NCBI GenBank assembly: GCA_000161775.1
Contig: GG704596.1
Coordinates: 317,627 to 362,868 of the forward strand
Length of the DNA stretch: 45,242 nt
Origin: Ruegeria lacuscaerulensis ITI-1157
Lineage (GTDB): Bacteria > Pseudomonadota > Alphaproteobacteria > Rhodobacterales > Rhodobacteraceae
Reading direction: 5' to 3'
Position 1 is the first letter of the stretch. The number at the start of each line of letters is the position of its first letter. Under the pieces are notes generated by a model. The model had not been told where the DNA came from. It did not search any database and saw only the letters and a program-made list of their open reading frames with translations. Below, one piece after another: positions 34,898 to 43,665 of this stretch. Both the position numbers and the translations under genes were made by a program.

Positions 34898-36379
34898 ATG
34901 ACCCACGACACTGACATGCTGATCGTAGGGGCCGGGTTCTCGGGGCTGATCATGGCGATCGAGGCCCGCAAGCGCGGCATCCACAACATCGCGATCCTTG
35001 AAAAGGCTGATGACATCGGCGGCACATGGCGAGAGAACACCTATCCCGGCGTGGCCTGCGATGTGCCCTCGCACCTGTATTCGATGGCCACCCATCCGAA
35101 CCCGGACTGGACCCGCGCCTATGCAGGCGGGGCCGAAATCTGGGACTACATGCGCCGCGTTGCGCGTGACGAAGGGCTGTACGATCTGTGCCATTTCCAC
35201 ACCGAACTGAAGTCGGCCCGCTGGGACGGCACGCATTGGCAGGTCGAGACGACCGGCGGCGCGCAATGGACGGCACGGTTCCTGGTGTCGGCCATCGGCG
35301 CCCTGCACATCCCCAGCACTCCCGAGATCCCGGGAGCAGCGGGCTTTCCGGGTCCGGCATTCCACTCGGCCCAATGGGACCACACGGTGCCGCTGCAGGG
35401 CAAACGCATAGCAGTTGTCGGCACCGGCGCTTCCGCCGTTCAGTTCGTGCCGGAAATTGCCAAAACCGCCGCCCATGTCACCATCTTCCAACGCAGCGCT
35501 CCTTACGTTCTGCCGCGTCCCGACGGGCCGATTGCTTCCTGGGTCCGGCACCTCTATCGCCGCATTCCGCTGCTTCCGCGCATCCGCAGACAGTTCATCT
35601 ACTGGCTGTTCGAATTCCGCCACCGGGTATTTCGCGGCGAAAAACGCGCGGTCGACTTTGCCATGAAGATGTGGCGCAAAGGGCTGGAGGAGGCCATATC
35701 CGACCCCGAAATGCGCCGCATTCTGACACCGGATTACCGGATCGGCTGCAAGCGCGTCCTCAGCTCGAACGACTGGTATCCGGCGCTGGCCCGCGACAAT
35801 GTCAGCGTGATCCCGCATGGGGTCGAGCGGATCGAAGAGTCCGAGATCATCGCGACCGACGGCAGTCGGACGGCGGCCGACATTCTGATCTGGGGCACAG
35901 GATTTCATGTGACGGACGCGGTCCAAAGGCTGGACATCCGCGGCGCGGACGGGCTGAGCCTGCCAGACGTTTGGGCCGAGGGCATGCAGGCCAATCTGGG
36001 CACCGCCATTGCCGGGTTTCCCAACTTTTTCATCCTGCTGGGGCCGCATACCGGGCTGGGTCACAATTCGGTCGTTCTGATGATCGAAGCGCAAGTTGCC
36101 CATATCGGCCGGGTGCTGGCGGAGATGCAGCGCGCGGGTCTGCCCGCGATTGCTCCAAACGCTGACCGGCAGGCCGACTTCACCCGCGAAATGCAGGAGC
36201 GTCATGCCGACAGTGTCTGGCAGGCTGGCGGGTGCACTTCGTGGTATCAGGACGCACAGGGGCGCAATACGACGCTGTGGCCCGGCACCGTTTCGGAATT
36301 CCGCAAACGTCTGGCGAAGGCCGGGCTCGAGCATTACCATCGCGTTGATCCCGCCCAGACCAAAGGACCTCCGTCATGA
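34898..36379 (+). CDS. flavin-containing / Baeyer-Villiger-type monooxygenase
   Basis: A 493-residue class B flavin monooxygenase. The FAD motif GAGFSG is at 11-16 and the NADPH motif GTGASA at 175-180. The Baeyer-Villiger fingerprint F-x-G-x3-H-x3-W is at F150, G152, H156 and W160, followed by D161. GGTWRENTYPGVACDVP is also typical. Such enzymes insert oxygen next to a ketone to make an ester or lactone. A GGGAGGAGG ribosome site stands seven bases before the ATG. The next gene, an alpha/beta hydrolase, overlaps by ATGA, a logical partner to cleave the ester. The ketone substrate is unknown. Confidence 0.92.
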   Translation: MTHDTDMLIVGAGFSGLIMAIEARKRGIHNIAILEKADDIGGTWRENTYPGVACDVPSHLYSMATHPNPDWTRAYAGGAEIWDYMRRVARDEGLYDLCHFHTELKSARWDGTHWQVETTGGAQWTARFLVSAIGALHIPSTPEIPGAAGFPGPAFHSAQWDHTVPLQGKRIAVVGTGASAVQFVPEIAKTAAHVTIFQRSAPYVLPRPDGPIASWVRHLYRRIPLLPRIRRQFIYWLFEFRHRVFRGEKRAVDFAMKMWRKGLEEAISDPEMRRILTPDYRIGCKRVLSSNDWYPALARDNVSVIPHGVERIEESEIIATDGSRTAADILIWGTGFHVTDAVQRLDIRGADGLSLPDVWAEGMQANLGTAIAGFPNFFILLGPHTGLGHNSVVLMIEAQVAHIGRVLAEMQRAGLPAIAPNADRQADFTREMQERHADSVWQAGGCTSWYQDAQGRNTTLWPGTVSEFRKRLAKAGLEHYHRVDPAQTKGPPS

Positions 36380-37350
36380 CCACCCTGCTGACCATTGCGC
36401 TGATCATAGGTGCCGCGTTGATCCTGATGCATCTGTGGACCCGGCGCCTGACGCGGTTAGGAACGCAATCCGTACCTCAGCCCGGGCAGATCCTGCCGGT
36501 GAACGGCGGTTCGATCCATTATGTCGAACAGGGGGATCCCGAGAAGCCTACGGTGGTGATGATCCACGGGCTGACCGGCCAGTTGCAGCACTTCACCTAT
36601 GCCATGACCGACCTTCTGGCCGACGACTTTCACGTTGTCGCGGTTGACCGGCCCGGTTGCGGGTATTCGACCCGCGATCACGCGCGGCTGGCCACTCTGC
36701 CGGAACAGGCGCGGATGATCCATGAATTTCTTGAAGCGAAGGACGTGACACAGGCCATTCTGGTCGGGCACTCACTCGGCGGTGCCGTATCGCTGGCCAT
36801 GGCACTGGACTACCCCGAACGGATTCGGGCGCTGGCGCTACTTGCTCCCCTCACGCACCGGGTGCCCAGCACACCCGCAATCTTCAAGGCGTTGGAAATT
36901 CGGACCGAATGGCTGCGCAGCCTGATCGCCAACACGATCGCAGTACCTCTTGCCAAAACAACCGCCCCTCATGTGATCGGCGAAGCGTTCGCTCCCGAGC
37001 CCGCACCGGATGATTTTCTTGACCGCGCCGGCGGCGCATTGGGTCTGCGCCCGTCGGCCTACATCACCGGCTCCCAGGACCTGGCCGGAGTGGACCAGAG
37101 CATCGACGAACAGTCTCGGCGATATGACGATCTGAAAGTCGCGGGCGGCGTCCTTTTTGGGGCCGATGACCCGATTCTATCACCCAGCCAGCAAGGCGCC
37201 CCCATGGTCGATTACGGACTGAGTTTTGAACAGCTTGAACAGCGCGGCCACATGATTCCGCTGACAGCGCCCGAATCCTGCGCAGAGTTCGTCCGCCGCA
37301 TGGCCCAGGCTTCGGGGTCGCCGTCGGAGTCTACAAGTTCGGCCGGATGA
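36376..37350 (+). CDS. membrane-anchored alpha/beta hydrolase
   Basis: A 324-residue alpha/beta hydrolase with an N-terminal transmembrane anchor (about 3-21). The oxyanion HG is at 64-65, the nucleophile is S133 in GHSLGG, an acid is in GADDP and the histidine in RGHMIP. Its ATG overlaps the Baeyer-Villiger-type gene stop (ATGA). The pair probably acts in sequence: ketone to ester or lactone, then hydrolysis. The C-terminal tail is Ser-rich. It is the last host gene before the tRNA. Confidence 0.9.
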   Translation: MTTLLTIALIIGAALILMHLWTRRLTRLGTQSVPQPGQILPVNGGSIHYVEQGDPEKPTVVMIHGLTGQLQHFTYAMTDLLADDFHVVAVDRPGCGYSTRDHARLATLPEQARMIHEFLEAKDVTQAILVGHSLGGAVSLAMALDYPERIRALALLAPLTHRVPSTPAIFKALEIRTEWLRSLIANTIAVPLAKTTAPHVIGEAFAPEPAPDDFLDRAGGALGLRPSAYITGSQDLAGVDQSIDEQSRRYDDLKVAGGVLFGADDPILSPSQQGAPMVDYGLSFEQLEQRGHMIPLTAPESCAEFVRRMAQASGSPSESTSSAG

Positions 37351-37380
37351 AAATTCCCATCTTTTCGTGGCATTTCCCTC

Positions 37381-37408
37381 TTGACCCTCTCAGGCCCCTC
37401 CCTTAAAT
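37381..37408 (+). promoter_or_regulatory. promoter of tRNA-Met
   Basis: TTGACC (37381-37386) and TTAAAT (37403-37408) are separated by 16 bases, and the tRNA begins 14 bases after the -10 element. This is a good sigma-70 layout for a tRNA gene. Confidence 0.6.
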
Positions 37409-37421
37409 CGCCTCTCACCGT

Positions 37422-37498
37422 GGCGGAGTAGCTCAGTTGGTTAGAGCAGCGGAATCATAATCCGCGTGTCGGGGGTTCAAGTCCCTCCTCCGCTACCA
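37422..37498 (+). tRNA. tRNA-Met (CAT), elongator
   Basis: A 77-base tRNA folds completely: acceptor GGCGGAG with CTCCGCT, D-arm with GGTTAGAGC, anticodon stem GCGGA/TCCGC around loop ATCATAA (anticodon CAT at 37456-37458), T-arm GGGGG/CCCTC with TTCAAGT, and an encoded CCA end. The acceptor pairs fully at position 1 (G-T), unlike the C1:A72 mismatch of initiator tRNA-fMet, so it is the elongator type. Its 3' end is the probable left attachment site of the following element. Confidence 0.93.
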
Positions 37499-37523
37499 AA
37501 TCTTCCCTAAAAAATCAGGCACT

Positions 37524-37583
37524 TGCAGTCAGCAGCCAAAATCCTCCCAACGAGTTTTTCGCCGGGACTGCAATGGGACTGCA
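37524..37583. repeat. GACTGCA repeats beside the tRNA (possible integrase arm sites)
   Basis: GGGACTGCA occurs twice in tandem (37564-37572 and 37575-37583) and the inverted 7-mer TGCAGTC at 37524-37530. They lie in the 114-base non-coding gap between the tRNA and the Res gene. Repeated short sites beside an attachment core are typical of tyrosine-integrase arm or excisionase sites. The count is small, so chance is possible. Confidence 0.35.
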
Positions 37584-37612
37584 CCCCCGGCTCTTACGAT
37601 TCTATTTCGATT

Positions 37613-40270
37613 TCAGCAGATTGTCTTGTCGATCAGGTCAAATCCTCGATCGGTAGGCATACAGAACAAGCACTGGCCACCGCTGGCCTCCGCCCAAGCT
37701 TCCCCGATCTGGCGCTTGGCTTCCTCAGCTTCGTAAAGGTGCGCCCCCTTGTATTCGACCACAAGGATGCGCCCATCGTTCAGCATGGCCACAAAGTCTG
37801 GATAGAACTTGCCGTGCGGTAGTTGAAGCCAAAAAGAGGTCTTCTTGTTCTCGACATTCCGAATCCAGTATTTCACTGCGTCCAGTCGATCCAGATACAC
37901 GGCGCAATCAAACTCCTCCCCCTCGGCTTTCAGATCGCCGATCAAAGGGGTGTAGTGCTTGTTGAACTTTGTTGCACCGGCGTAGGGCTGGTTAAATGCG
38001 TAGCTCTGTTCGTCGAATATCATAGATAGCTCGGCGCTGGTGTCGAACTGATCGGCATGGGCGGCGAACAAAGCGGCGTAGTTGTCGGATTCTCGGTTAG
38101 ATCGCAGGTCGGAAATGAACCCTGCAAGAGCCTTGCGCAGGTCATACTTGTTCCGCGCCAATACATCCAAGTCATACCCGTTCTCGATGAGCTTGTTCAG
38201 TGCGCTTCTGATGAAGACGACGGCGCTTGGTTTGGTGATATCCGGGTGTTTGATTCCGATATCGATCCAGTTGGCAAGCCTGGCCAGTGTCCAGGCTGGT
38301 TCTTGGATGACGGCAGCAAGTTCACCTTGGACACGCCGGGCAAAGTCGATCTCTACTTTGCCGCTTGTGGAAATGTCGATCTGTCCAGACTGACTTTCAT
38401 CGACGATTTTGAAGCGATTGACGATATCCGAGGCGTCGCACTCATCCAGCCGCCAAGGAAGGTCAAGGAAATGCTCCTTGCTGAATAGCTGCAACTCGCC
38501 CTGTTTGCGGAAACCCAGCAACGGGACGATGAATGGCGGCTTGTCGGTGTCCTCTGCCGCCGAGGTCTGAAAGTTGTTCGTCTTTGCGTATAGGCGTTCG
38601 ACAACAGGCGCAGCTTTGGGGGATTTGGCAAAGGCAAGCTGGATCAGATTCCGGCTTTCCTTAGTCATGGGACCTTTGAATGCCAAGGACCGGCTTTCCG
38701 AGTCATAGGTCAATCGCTGTTTGACCGAAGCCGGCAGCCTTTCGATGGCTTCCTGCACGGCTTCGTCCGGCAGATCATCCTCGGGCAAGGGATCGGACCT
38801 ATGTTCAAACTCTTTGGCTGCTTCCTCAAAGGCCATGTCGCTCTGCGGGGCGATGAACGCAGCGGCTTCGAGTTTGTTGAAACCCGCGCCCTCCACAAGG
38901 CCGTCTTTTAGCTTCTGAGCCGTGGCGTCGAAGCTGGCAGATGCAACATAGGCGTATGCCTGGTTGAGCGCCGGACGGTTCTTGAGCTTCGCTTTGGGCA
39001 TCCGAAGAACGCGGCCCAGGATTTGCTCAATGGCGGTTGAGGAAACCTGTTCTGCAACCGAACACAGCACATAGGCAAAGGGGCAGTCCCAGCCTTCTTT
39101 CAGTTTCTGCACTGTGATGATGTAGCGGATTCGGCATTCCGGGTCCGAAATGTCATGATCATCCAGGTCCTTACGAGGCCCGGAATGCACCGCGATCTGA
39201 TCTTGCGAGATACCCTTGTCCTCGATCAGAAACTTCTCGATCTTGTCGTAGGTCAGGCGTGTCGGATCGGTGGCCGAGTTGCTTTGTGCCTGAAAAAGAA
39301 CCAAAGGTCGGATGTATTCTCCGGTCTGGGCTTGCTCCGCCTTTGCTGCTTCCTCCAAGGCCGCTTGGCAATCCAGCGCCGCGCCAATCGTCTTTTGCCA
39401 ATCCCGATCCGTGGTGAGCTTGATCGGCATCTTGATCATCTGCTCCGCTTTCAACTCAGCGGCGGAAACCGAATAGAGGATATTGGATGCGTGTTTGTCC
39501 CGGGTTGGGTCATGGTCGGTCTGTGGAGTCGCTGTCAGTTCCAAGATCAGCGAGGGACTAAACCGAGCCAATGTGTCGAAGGACAGTGCCGTGCGGGCGT
39601 TGTGGGCTTCATCAACGATCACCATAGGCCGGTGCAGACGCAGCAGATTGGCCAGAGAAGCCACCGGGCGATCTGTGCCCTCAACCTTCTCCAACCGAGC
39701 TTCCTGCGCTTCTGACAGGCCCGAGAAGTGGTCCATCAGAGCGCCAGCGTCCTGATAGACTTTCAAGCCTTCGGTGTTCTCGGTTCCGTTCGGGTTTTCG
39801 CGCCGAAAAGACTGGATCGTTGAAACGATGATGCAGGCCCCGCCCTCTGCATCGGCGCGGGACATGGCCAGGGCCTCGTCTTTCGTCAAGATCGCGACAT
39901 TGCGCCCAAAATCCTTGGCCAAGGCCGCCCGATAGGGATGTTCAGGGTTCTTCAAGGCCGCAACGGTTTGTTCAAGGATCGGCGTCGATGGCACAAGCCA
40001 CAGCACCATCGGGTTTGCAGCCTGCAAATACTCCTGCGCAGCGATGCCAACGGAATGCGCCGCCATGATCGTCTTACCGCCACCCGTCGGCACACGAAGG
40101 CAGACATAGGGCGTTCCCTGGGCAATCACCGGGGCGTCGCGGTAAGGCAGGTTGGTTGCTTTGTAAAAGGCGACATTGCAGCCATCATTGTTGCAGTCGC
40201 GCAGATAACTGCGGAAACGGTCGAGTGCCGCTTTCTGATATTCTTTCAGGTCGAGATTCACAGCAGCCAT
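37613..40270 (-). CDS. type III restriction enzyme, Res subunit
   Basis: An 885-residue Res subunit. The superfamily 2 helicase part has Walker A PTGGGKT (61-67), DEAH (VIVDEAHN, 217-224) and LTATP. The C-terminal endonuclease is of the PD-(D/E)xK type with D825 (YPDFVAML), E839 and K841 (VVEYKG). The complete set suggests an active enzyme. It starts one base after the Mod gene stop, on the same strand. Res plus Mod translocates or slides on DNA and cuts unmethylated target pairs; here it is cargo of the tRNA-integrated element and would protect or stabilise it. Confidence 0.95.
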   Translation of the reverse strand: MAAVNLDLKEYQKAALDRFRSYLRDCNNDGCNVAFYKATNLPYRDAPVIAQGTPYVCLRVPTGGGKTIMAAHSVGIAAQEYLQAANPMVLWLVPSTPILEQTVAALKNPEHPYRAALAKDFGRNVAILTKDEALAMSRADAEGGACIIVSTIQSFRRENPNGTENTEGLKVYQDAGALMDHFSGLSEAQEARLEKVEGTDRPVASLANLLRLHRPMVIVDEAHNARTALSFDTLARFSPSLILELTATPQTDHDPTRDKHASNILYSVSAAELKAEQMIKMPIKLTTDRDWQKTIGAALDCQAALEEAAKAEQAQTGEYIRPLVLFQAQSNSATDPTRLTYDKIEKFLIEDKGISQDQIAVHSGPRKDLDDHDISDPECRIRYIITVQKLKEGWDCPFAYVLCSVAEQVSSTAIEQILGRVLRMPKAKLKNRPALNQAYAYVASASFDATAQKLKDGLVEGAGFNKLEAAAFIAPQSDMAFEEAAKEFEHRSDPLPEDDLPDEAVQEAIERLPASVKQRLTYDSESRSLAFKGPMTKESRNLIQLAFAKSPKAAPVVERLYAKTNNFQTSAAEDTDKPPFIVPLLGFRKQGELQLFSKEHFLDLPWRLDECDASDIVNRFKIVDESQSGQIDISTSGKVEIDFARRVQGELAAVIQEPAWTLARLANWIDIGIKHPDITKPSAVVFIRSALNKLIENGYDLDVLARNKYDLRKALAGFISDLRSNRESDNYAALFAAHADQFDTSAELSMIFDEQSYAFNQPYAGATKFNKHYTPLIGDLKAEGEEFDCAVYLDRLDAVKYWIRNVENKKTSFWLQLPHGKFYPDFVAMLNDGRILVVEYKGAHLYEAEEAKRQIGEAWAEASGGQCLFCMPTDRGFDLIDKTIC

Positions 40271-40271
40271 A

Positions 40272-42023
40272 TCAAGCCCCCTCGATCTGATAGGGGATTT
40301 GCTTGAACACGACGCCCTCTGCTTTCAGCCGCTCAGGCGAGACTGTGCAGCCCTCGGCATAGACGACACGCTCGCCATCAAAGCCCTCAGGGGCGGACGG
40401 CAAGCTGGCCAATGCATCTGGCGTCAGCACATTCCCGGCGGCTTCGCGGGGGAAGCCCTGTTCGGCGGGAGAAAACAGCAGATAGACAATCTTGTCCTTG
40501 TGCTGTCCGATCAGCGGGGTAGAGCCATCCACCTTTTTCGGCAACGGTGCGCCGGTTTCAGAAAAGAATACATGCGCGGCCAGATCGGGGAAACTCACCG
40601 CTTCGTCGATATCGCCGAACTCATTGAAGAGCGGTGTGCCCAAGCGGCAATAGCGGAAGCCACCACCGAGACCTTCAACTGGCTTTCCAGGGTCGCCGCC
40701 CTTGTCATAGCCATTGATAACACGGCGCAGGCGTTTAGCGGTGATCTCCGACGCGATTTTCTCATCCATTTCGACGAGAATAAATCTTCGGTTTCCGCCA
40801 TCTTTTTTGTTCAAATCGAGAACCGCTTGCCCGGTCGTGCCGGAACCGGCGAAAGAGTCGAGGATCAACGCCTCTTCGTCGCCAATCATGTGCATTATTT
40901 TCTGCACAAGGCTTATTGGCTTTGGGTAGTCGAAGGGCTTTCTGCCATCAAAAATGTCCTTCAACTGTTTGCCTGCGTTGTCTGTTGATAGTTCCGGCCC
41001 CCACCAAAACGACTTTGGTTTTGTGGTGCGTTCAATAGCCTCCCCAGTTTCATCATCGTAGTCTTCCGAGTAGTCCTCTGGGTCGTCCTCAAATAGGCTT
41101 TCTTCCCGATCCACATCCAAGTAGATACGGTAAGACAGGTTCCACTTGTCGTTGGCGCGCGCATAAGACGGAATCAGCGAAGACAGATATTTCTCAACGC
41201 GAGACTTACCCCAGCGCCAACACCCTTCGGTCCCGTCCTTTTTCATTGGCCATATCTCGATCCACCCGTCCCTTGGCTTCAAGGAGAGTTCATTCGTTTC
41301 TGGGTGTTTATAGACGGGAAACCACAGTTGGGGTCTTTCTTGGCGAGTATCCGCGCCACCGCGTTTCCTCAGGTCGCGGAGTTCGTAGCGATAGCCTTCT
41401 TCATCAACATGCTTAAATCGTGCTTTTTGTTGTTGGCTGAGCGGCAACCCGTGAGAAACAAAATCTGTTTTTGCAACCATCACCAGATATTCATGGCAGG
41501 TTGAAATATACTCACGGTCGTTTCTTCCTTTCATGTTATTAACAACGGGAATAGCGATCTGCGAGCAGCCGGAAAATACATCCTCCAGAACAAGCTGGAA
41601 GTTTGCTATTTCATTTGCATCTATTGAGGCAAACAAAACCCCATCTTCCCGAAGAAACTCACGCAGCAACCGCAGGCGCGGATACATCATGCAAAGCCAC
41701 TTGTCGTGGCGCGATAGGTCCTCGGCCTCTTTGCCGACGACCTTGCCCAGCCACGCCTTTATCTCGGGTGAAGCAACATTGTCATTATAAACCCACCCCT
41801 CGTTCCCGGTGTTGTAGGGCGGATCGATGTAGATGCATTTCACCTTGCCCGCGTAGTAGGGCAGCAGCGCTTTCAACGCTTCCAGGTTGTCGCCCTGCAC
41901 CAGCAGGTTCCCGGCGTCCGGATCGCCTGCCGAAAGCTCTCCATCGCAATGGACAAGACGGTAGGGCACTTCGCGGTGATGATTGACGACGGCTTTCTTG
42001 CCGATCCAGTCCAATGTTGGCAT
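40272..42023 (-). CDS. type III DNA methyltransferase, Mod subunit
   Basis: A 583-residue beta-class adenine methyltransferase. The catalytic DPPY is at 67-70 (YIDPPYNTGNEG) and precedes the AdoMet motif FAGSGT at 391-396, the order that defines the beta class. The region between (about 150-370) is the target-recognition part, and contains an acidic run (EDDPEDYSEDYDDETGE, about 312-328). It is upstream of res in a two-gene operon. It modifies one strand of an asymmetric site that cannot be predicted from sequence. Confidence 0.95.
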   Translation of the reverse strand: MPTLDWIGKKAVVNHHREVPYRLVHCDGELSAGDPDAGNLLVQGDNLEALKALLPYYAGKVKCIYIDPPYNTGNEGWVYNDNVASPEIKAWLGKVVGKEAEDLSRHDKWLCMMYPRLRLLREFLREDGVLFASIDANEIANFQLVLEDVFSGCSQIAIPVVNNMKGRNDREYISTCHEYLVMVAKTDFVSHGLPLSQQQKARFKHVDEEGYRYELRDLRKRGGADTRQERPQLWFPVYKHPETNELSLKPRDGWIEIWPMKKDGTEGCWRWGKSRVEKYLSSLIPSYARANDKWNLSYRIYLDVDREESLFEDDPEDYSEDYDDETGEAIERTTKPKSFWWGPELSTDNAGKQLKDIFDGRKPFDYPKPISLVQKIMHMIGDEEALILDSFAGSGTTGQAVLDLNKKDGGNRRFILVEMDEKIASEITAKRLRRVINGYDKGGDPGKPVEGLGGGFRYCRLGTPLFNEFGDIDEAVSFPDLAAHVFFSETGAPLPKKVDGSTPLIGQHKDKIVYLLFSPAEQGFPREAAGNVLTPDALASLPSAPEGFDGERVVYAEGCTVSPERLKAEGVVFKQIPYQIEGA

Positions 42024-42214
42024 GTCGATTTTGTCTTCTCTGCTCGGTAGCCTGGGGTTGCAGGCCGGGAAAATCTGCCTACATGACTACCGCCTACCGG
42101 AGAGACGATGCAATGCACTTGCAGATGGAACCGTTCGGAAAAAATTTTGGCTTCGGACTTCGGATTTGGGGGAAAGAGGAAATATAGCTTCCGCCTAACC
42201 AAAGAAGGAAGACC

Positions 42215-42418
42215 ATGACACCTCAAGCCCAAACCATCACTGACCATCTTGTCGATATCAAAACCGTATGCGCCGTGCTTTGCCGTTCTCGTGCCAGCAT
42301 CTACCGCGACATTGAACGCGGCGATTTTCCCAAGCCGATCAAGCGGGGCCATTCTTCGCGCTGGCGGGCTTCCGATTTGAATCGGATCATTGCACAAGAC
42401 GGCGACATGGCCGCATAA
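42215..42418 (+). CDS. AlpA-family phage/element regulatory protein
   Basis: A 67-residue MerR-like winged-helix protein: LVDIKTVCAVLCRSRASIYRDIERGDFPKPIKRG and SSRWRASDLNRII are the AlpA signature (about residues 11-60). AlpA-type proteins activate integrase or act as excisionases in prophages and integrative elements. A GAAGGAAG ribosome site precedes the ATG. It is divergent from mod; the 191-base gap should hold both promoters, and no clear boxes were assigned there. Its presence supports an excisable element. Confidence 0.88.
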   Translation: MTPQAQTITDHLVDIKTVCAVLCRSRASIYRDIERGDFPKPIKRGHSSRWRASDLNRIIAQDGDMAA

Positions 42419-42451
42419 CGCGCCTCACAGTTCGCCCTTCTACATCCTCTT

Positions 42452-43645
42452 CTATACTTCGCGCTCAGCCCCGCCTCTGCGGGGCTTCGTCATTCCAGGC
42501 GGGTGGCGATGTGCTTCTTGGGCAGGGGGACACAGTGCTGAGCGGTTCTGCCCATCTCGAGGCAAGAGACGCGCGCGCAGGGTATTGCGCAGCATTATCA
42601 ACTCACGATAAACCCGCCGAAAGCGACGCCCACGGCGAAAACGGCGAATAAGCCCAAGGCCGGCAAACGCCTGGAATGGCGGTTGTCGCCCTGGGCGCGG
42701 TTGAGAGCGGCTTTGGTTTGAGCAATCTGCTGTGCCAGCGTGGATTCCAAGCTGGCGATTGTATCTGTCAGTTTTGACTGCCTGCTTGAAAGGCGGTCGA
42801 TCTCTCTGAGCAACTTGGCCATCCCCGCTACCGCATGTTCGCTGTTCTGGGAAGCCGCCGCTGCGCTGCGTCTCGTGGCTTCCATGGCCTGCTCCCAATC
42901 GTATGTTTCCTGCATTGATTTGCACCTCTTTCAGTTGGTTGATTTCACGGATGATTTCGTTGGCCTCGGCTCGCGTATGGCCTTGGTCGATGCGCTTCCA
43001 TTTCTCTTTTCTGGTCTTCTTGGCTTTCGGCGTTGCCCGCGCACCTGCGCCCTCGTGTATCGTTGGAATCTTGTCGATGCCCCTGTCTGCGTATGACAGG
43101 TGGCTAATCTCGGACTGAGGCCCGAATCCCCATTCACGCATCATTTGATTGTGTAGCTCAGCCCACATTCTTGCGGCGTCCTCGATGGCATTCTTGCGCG
43201 CAAGCCCCAAGGTGCTTTTGGGCCTGCCGCGCCCGCCGGTCCTCTGCTGCACATCGAAGAATACGAAATGGGCGTGCGGGTTCTTTGTGTCGTTGCCGTG
43301 CTGGTCATGAATCGCGGCGACATACCCCGCAACGCCCTTGCTCAATCGCTCGGCAAAGGCCCGTGTCAGCGCGTCCCGCTGTCCAGGGCTGGCCTCTACC
43401 GGCAAGGCAATCACAAAACGCTCACAGACGCGCCCTTTGCGCCTTTGGGCCTCTTTTTCGGCCTGGGCGGCAGTCTCTGGGTAGTTGTTTCCCGAAAGTC
43501 GTTCTTGAATGACCGCCCGCGCCGCTTGCGGGCGAGTGATGTATCGGAGATGCGCCGCAGTCTGGCCGGGTGCGGCGGCACGGGTTTCATCTGTGCGCTT
43601 CTCTGAAAAGGTCTTAACTGAGTGTCGAAACGAAAACAGTGCCAT
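42452..43645 (-). CDS. MobA/MobL family relaxase
   Basis: A 397-residue open frame. Its first about 240 residues form a MobA/MobL (MobQ-type) relaxase with a His triad at H113, H124 and H126 (NPHAHFVFFD) and a candidate nucleophile Tyr35 (LRYITRP). It nicks oriT and leads the strand in conjugation, using another element's transfer machinery. From about residue 244 on, the frame is Arg/Gly/Gln-rich and runs in register +1 over a well-formed nested gene (42598-42915), so the tail may be little constrained. The candidate oriT lies 20 bases upstream of the start. Confidence 0.85.
   Translation of the reverse strand: MALFSFRHSVKTFSEKRTDETRAAAPGQTAAHLRYITRPQAARAVIQERLSGNNYPETAAQAEKEAQRRKGRVCERFVIALPVEASPGQRDALTRAFAERLSKGVAGYVAAIHDQHGNDTKNPHAHFVFFDVQQRTGGRGRPKSTLGLARKNAIEDAARMWAELHNQMMREWGFGPQSEISHLSYADRGIDKIPTIHEGAGARATPKAKKTRKEKWKRIDQGHTRAEANEIIREINQLKEVQINAGNIRLGAGHGSHETQRSGGFPEQRTCGSGDGQVAQRDRPPFKQAVKTDRYNRQLGIHAGTADCSNQSRSQPRPGRQPPFQAFAGLGLIRRFRRGRRFRRVYRELIMLRNTLRARLLPRDGQNRSALCPPAQEAHRHPPGMTKPRRGGAEREV
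42598..42915 (-). CDS. nested coiled-coil membrane protein (MobB-like position)
   Basis: A 105-residue protein encoded wholly inside the relaxase gene in another frame on the same strand. A GAGG ribosome site lies nine bases before its ATG. Residues about 33-73 form a likely coiled coil (LLREIDRLSSRQSKLTDTIA and on) and 85-104 a clear transmembrane segment. In IncQ plasmids such as RSF1010, mobB is also nested in mobA out of frame and encodes a membrane-associated helper of relaxase and plasmid coupling. Sequence similarity to MobB cannot be claimed; the analogy is by position and topology. Confidence 0.7.
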   Translation of the reverse strand: MQETYDWEQAMEATRRSAAAASQNSEHAVAGMAKLLREIDRLSSRQSKLTDTIASLESTLAQQIAQTKAALNRAQGDNRHSRRLPALGLFAVFAVGVAFGGFIVS

Positions 43646-43665
43646 TTCCCTGATCGGGTTGGCGT

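Noticed and set aside
37422..37498. Possibility that the CAT tRNA is initiator tRNA-fMet or tRNA-Ile2
   Set aside because: The acceptor position 1 pairs (G-T), there is no GGG/CCC anticodon-stem triple of initiators, and the body matches the alphaproteobacterial elongator tRNA-Met; tRNA-Ile2 in these bacteria has a different acceptor.
37499..37612. Integrase remnant between tRNA and the Res gene
   Set aside because: The 114 bases contain no frame resembling a tyrosine recombinase C-terminus; only short repeats were seen.
42390..42611. 73-residue plus-strand frame after the AlpA-like gene
   Set aside because: No ribosome site, low-complexity residues, and overlap with the minus-strand relaxase frame.
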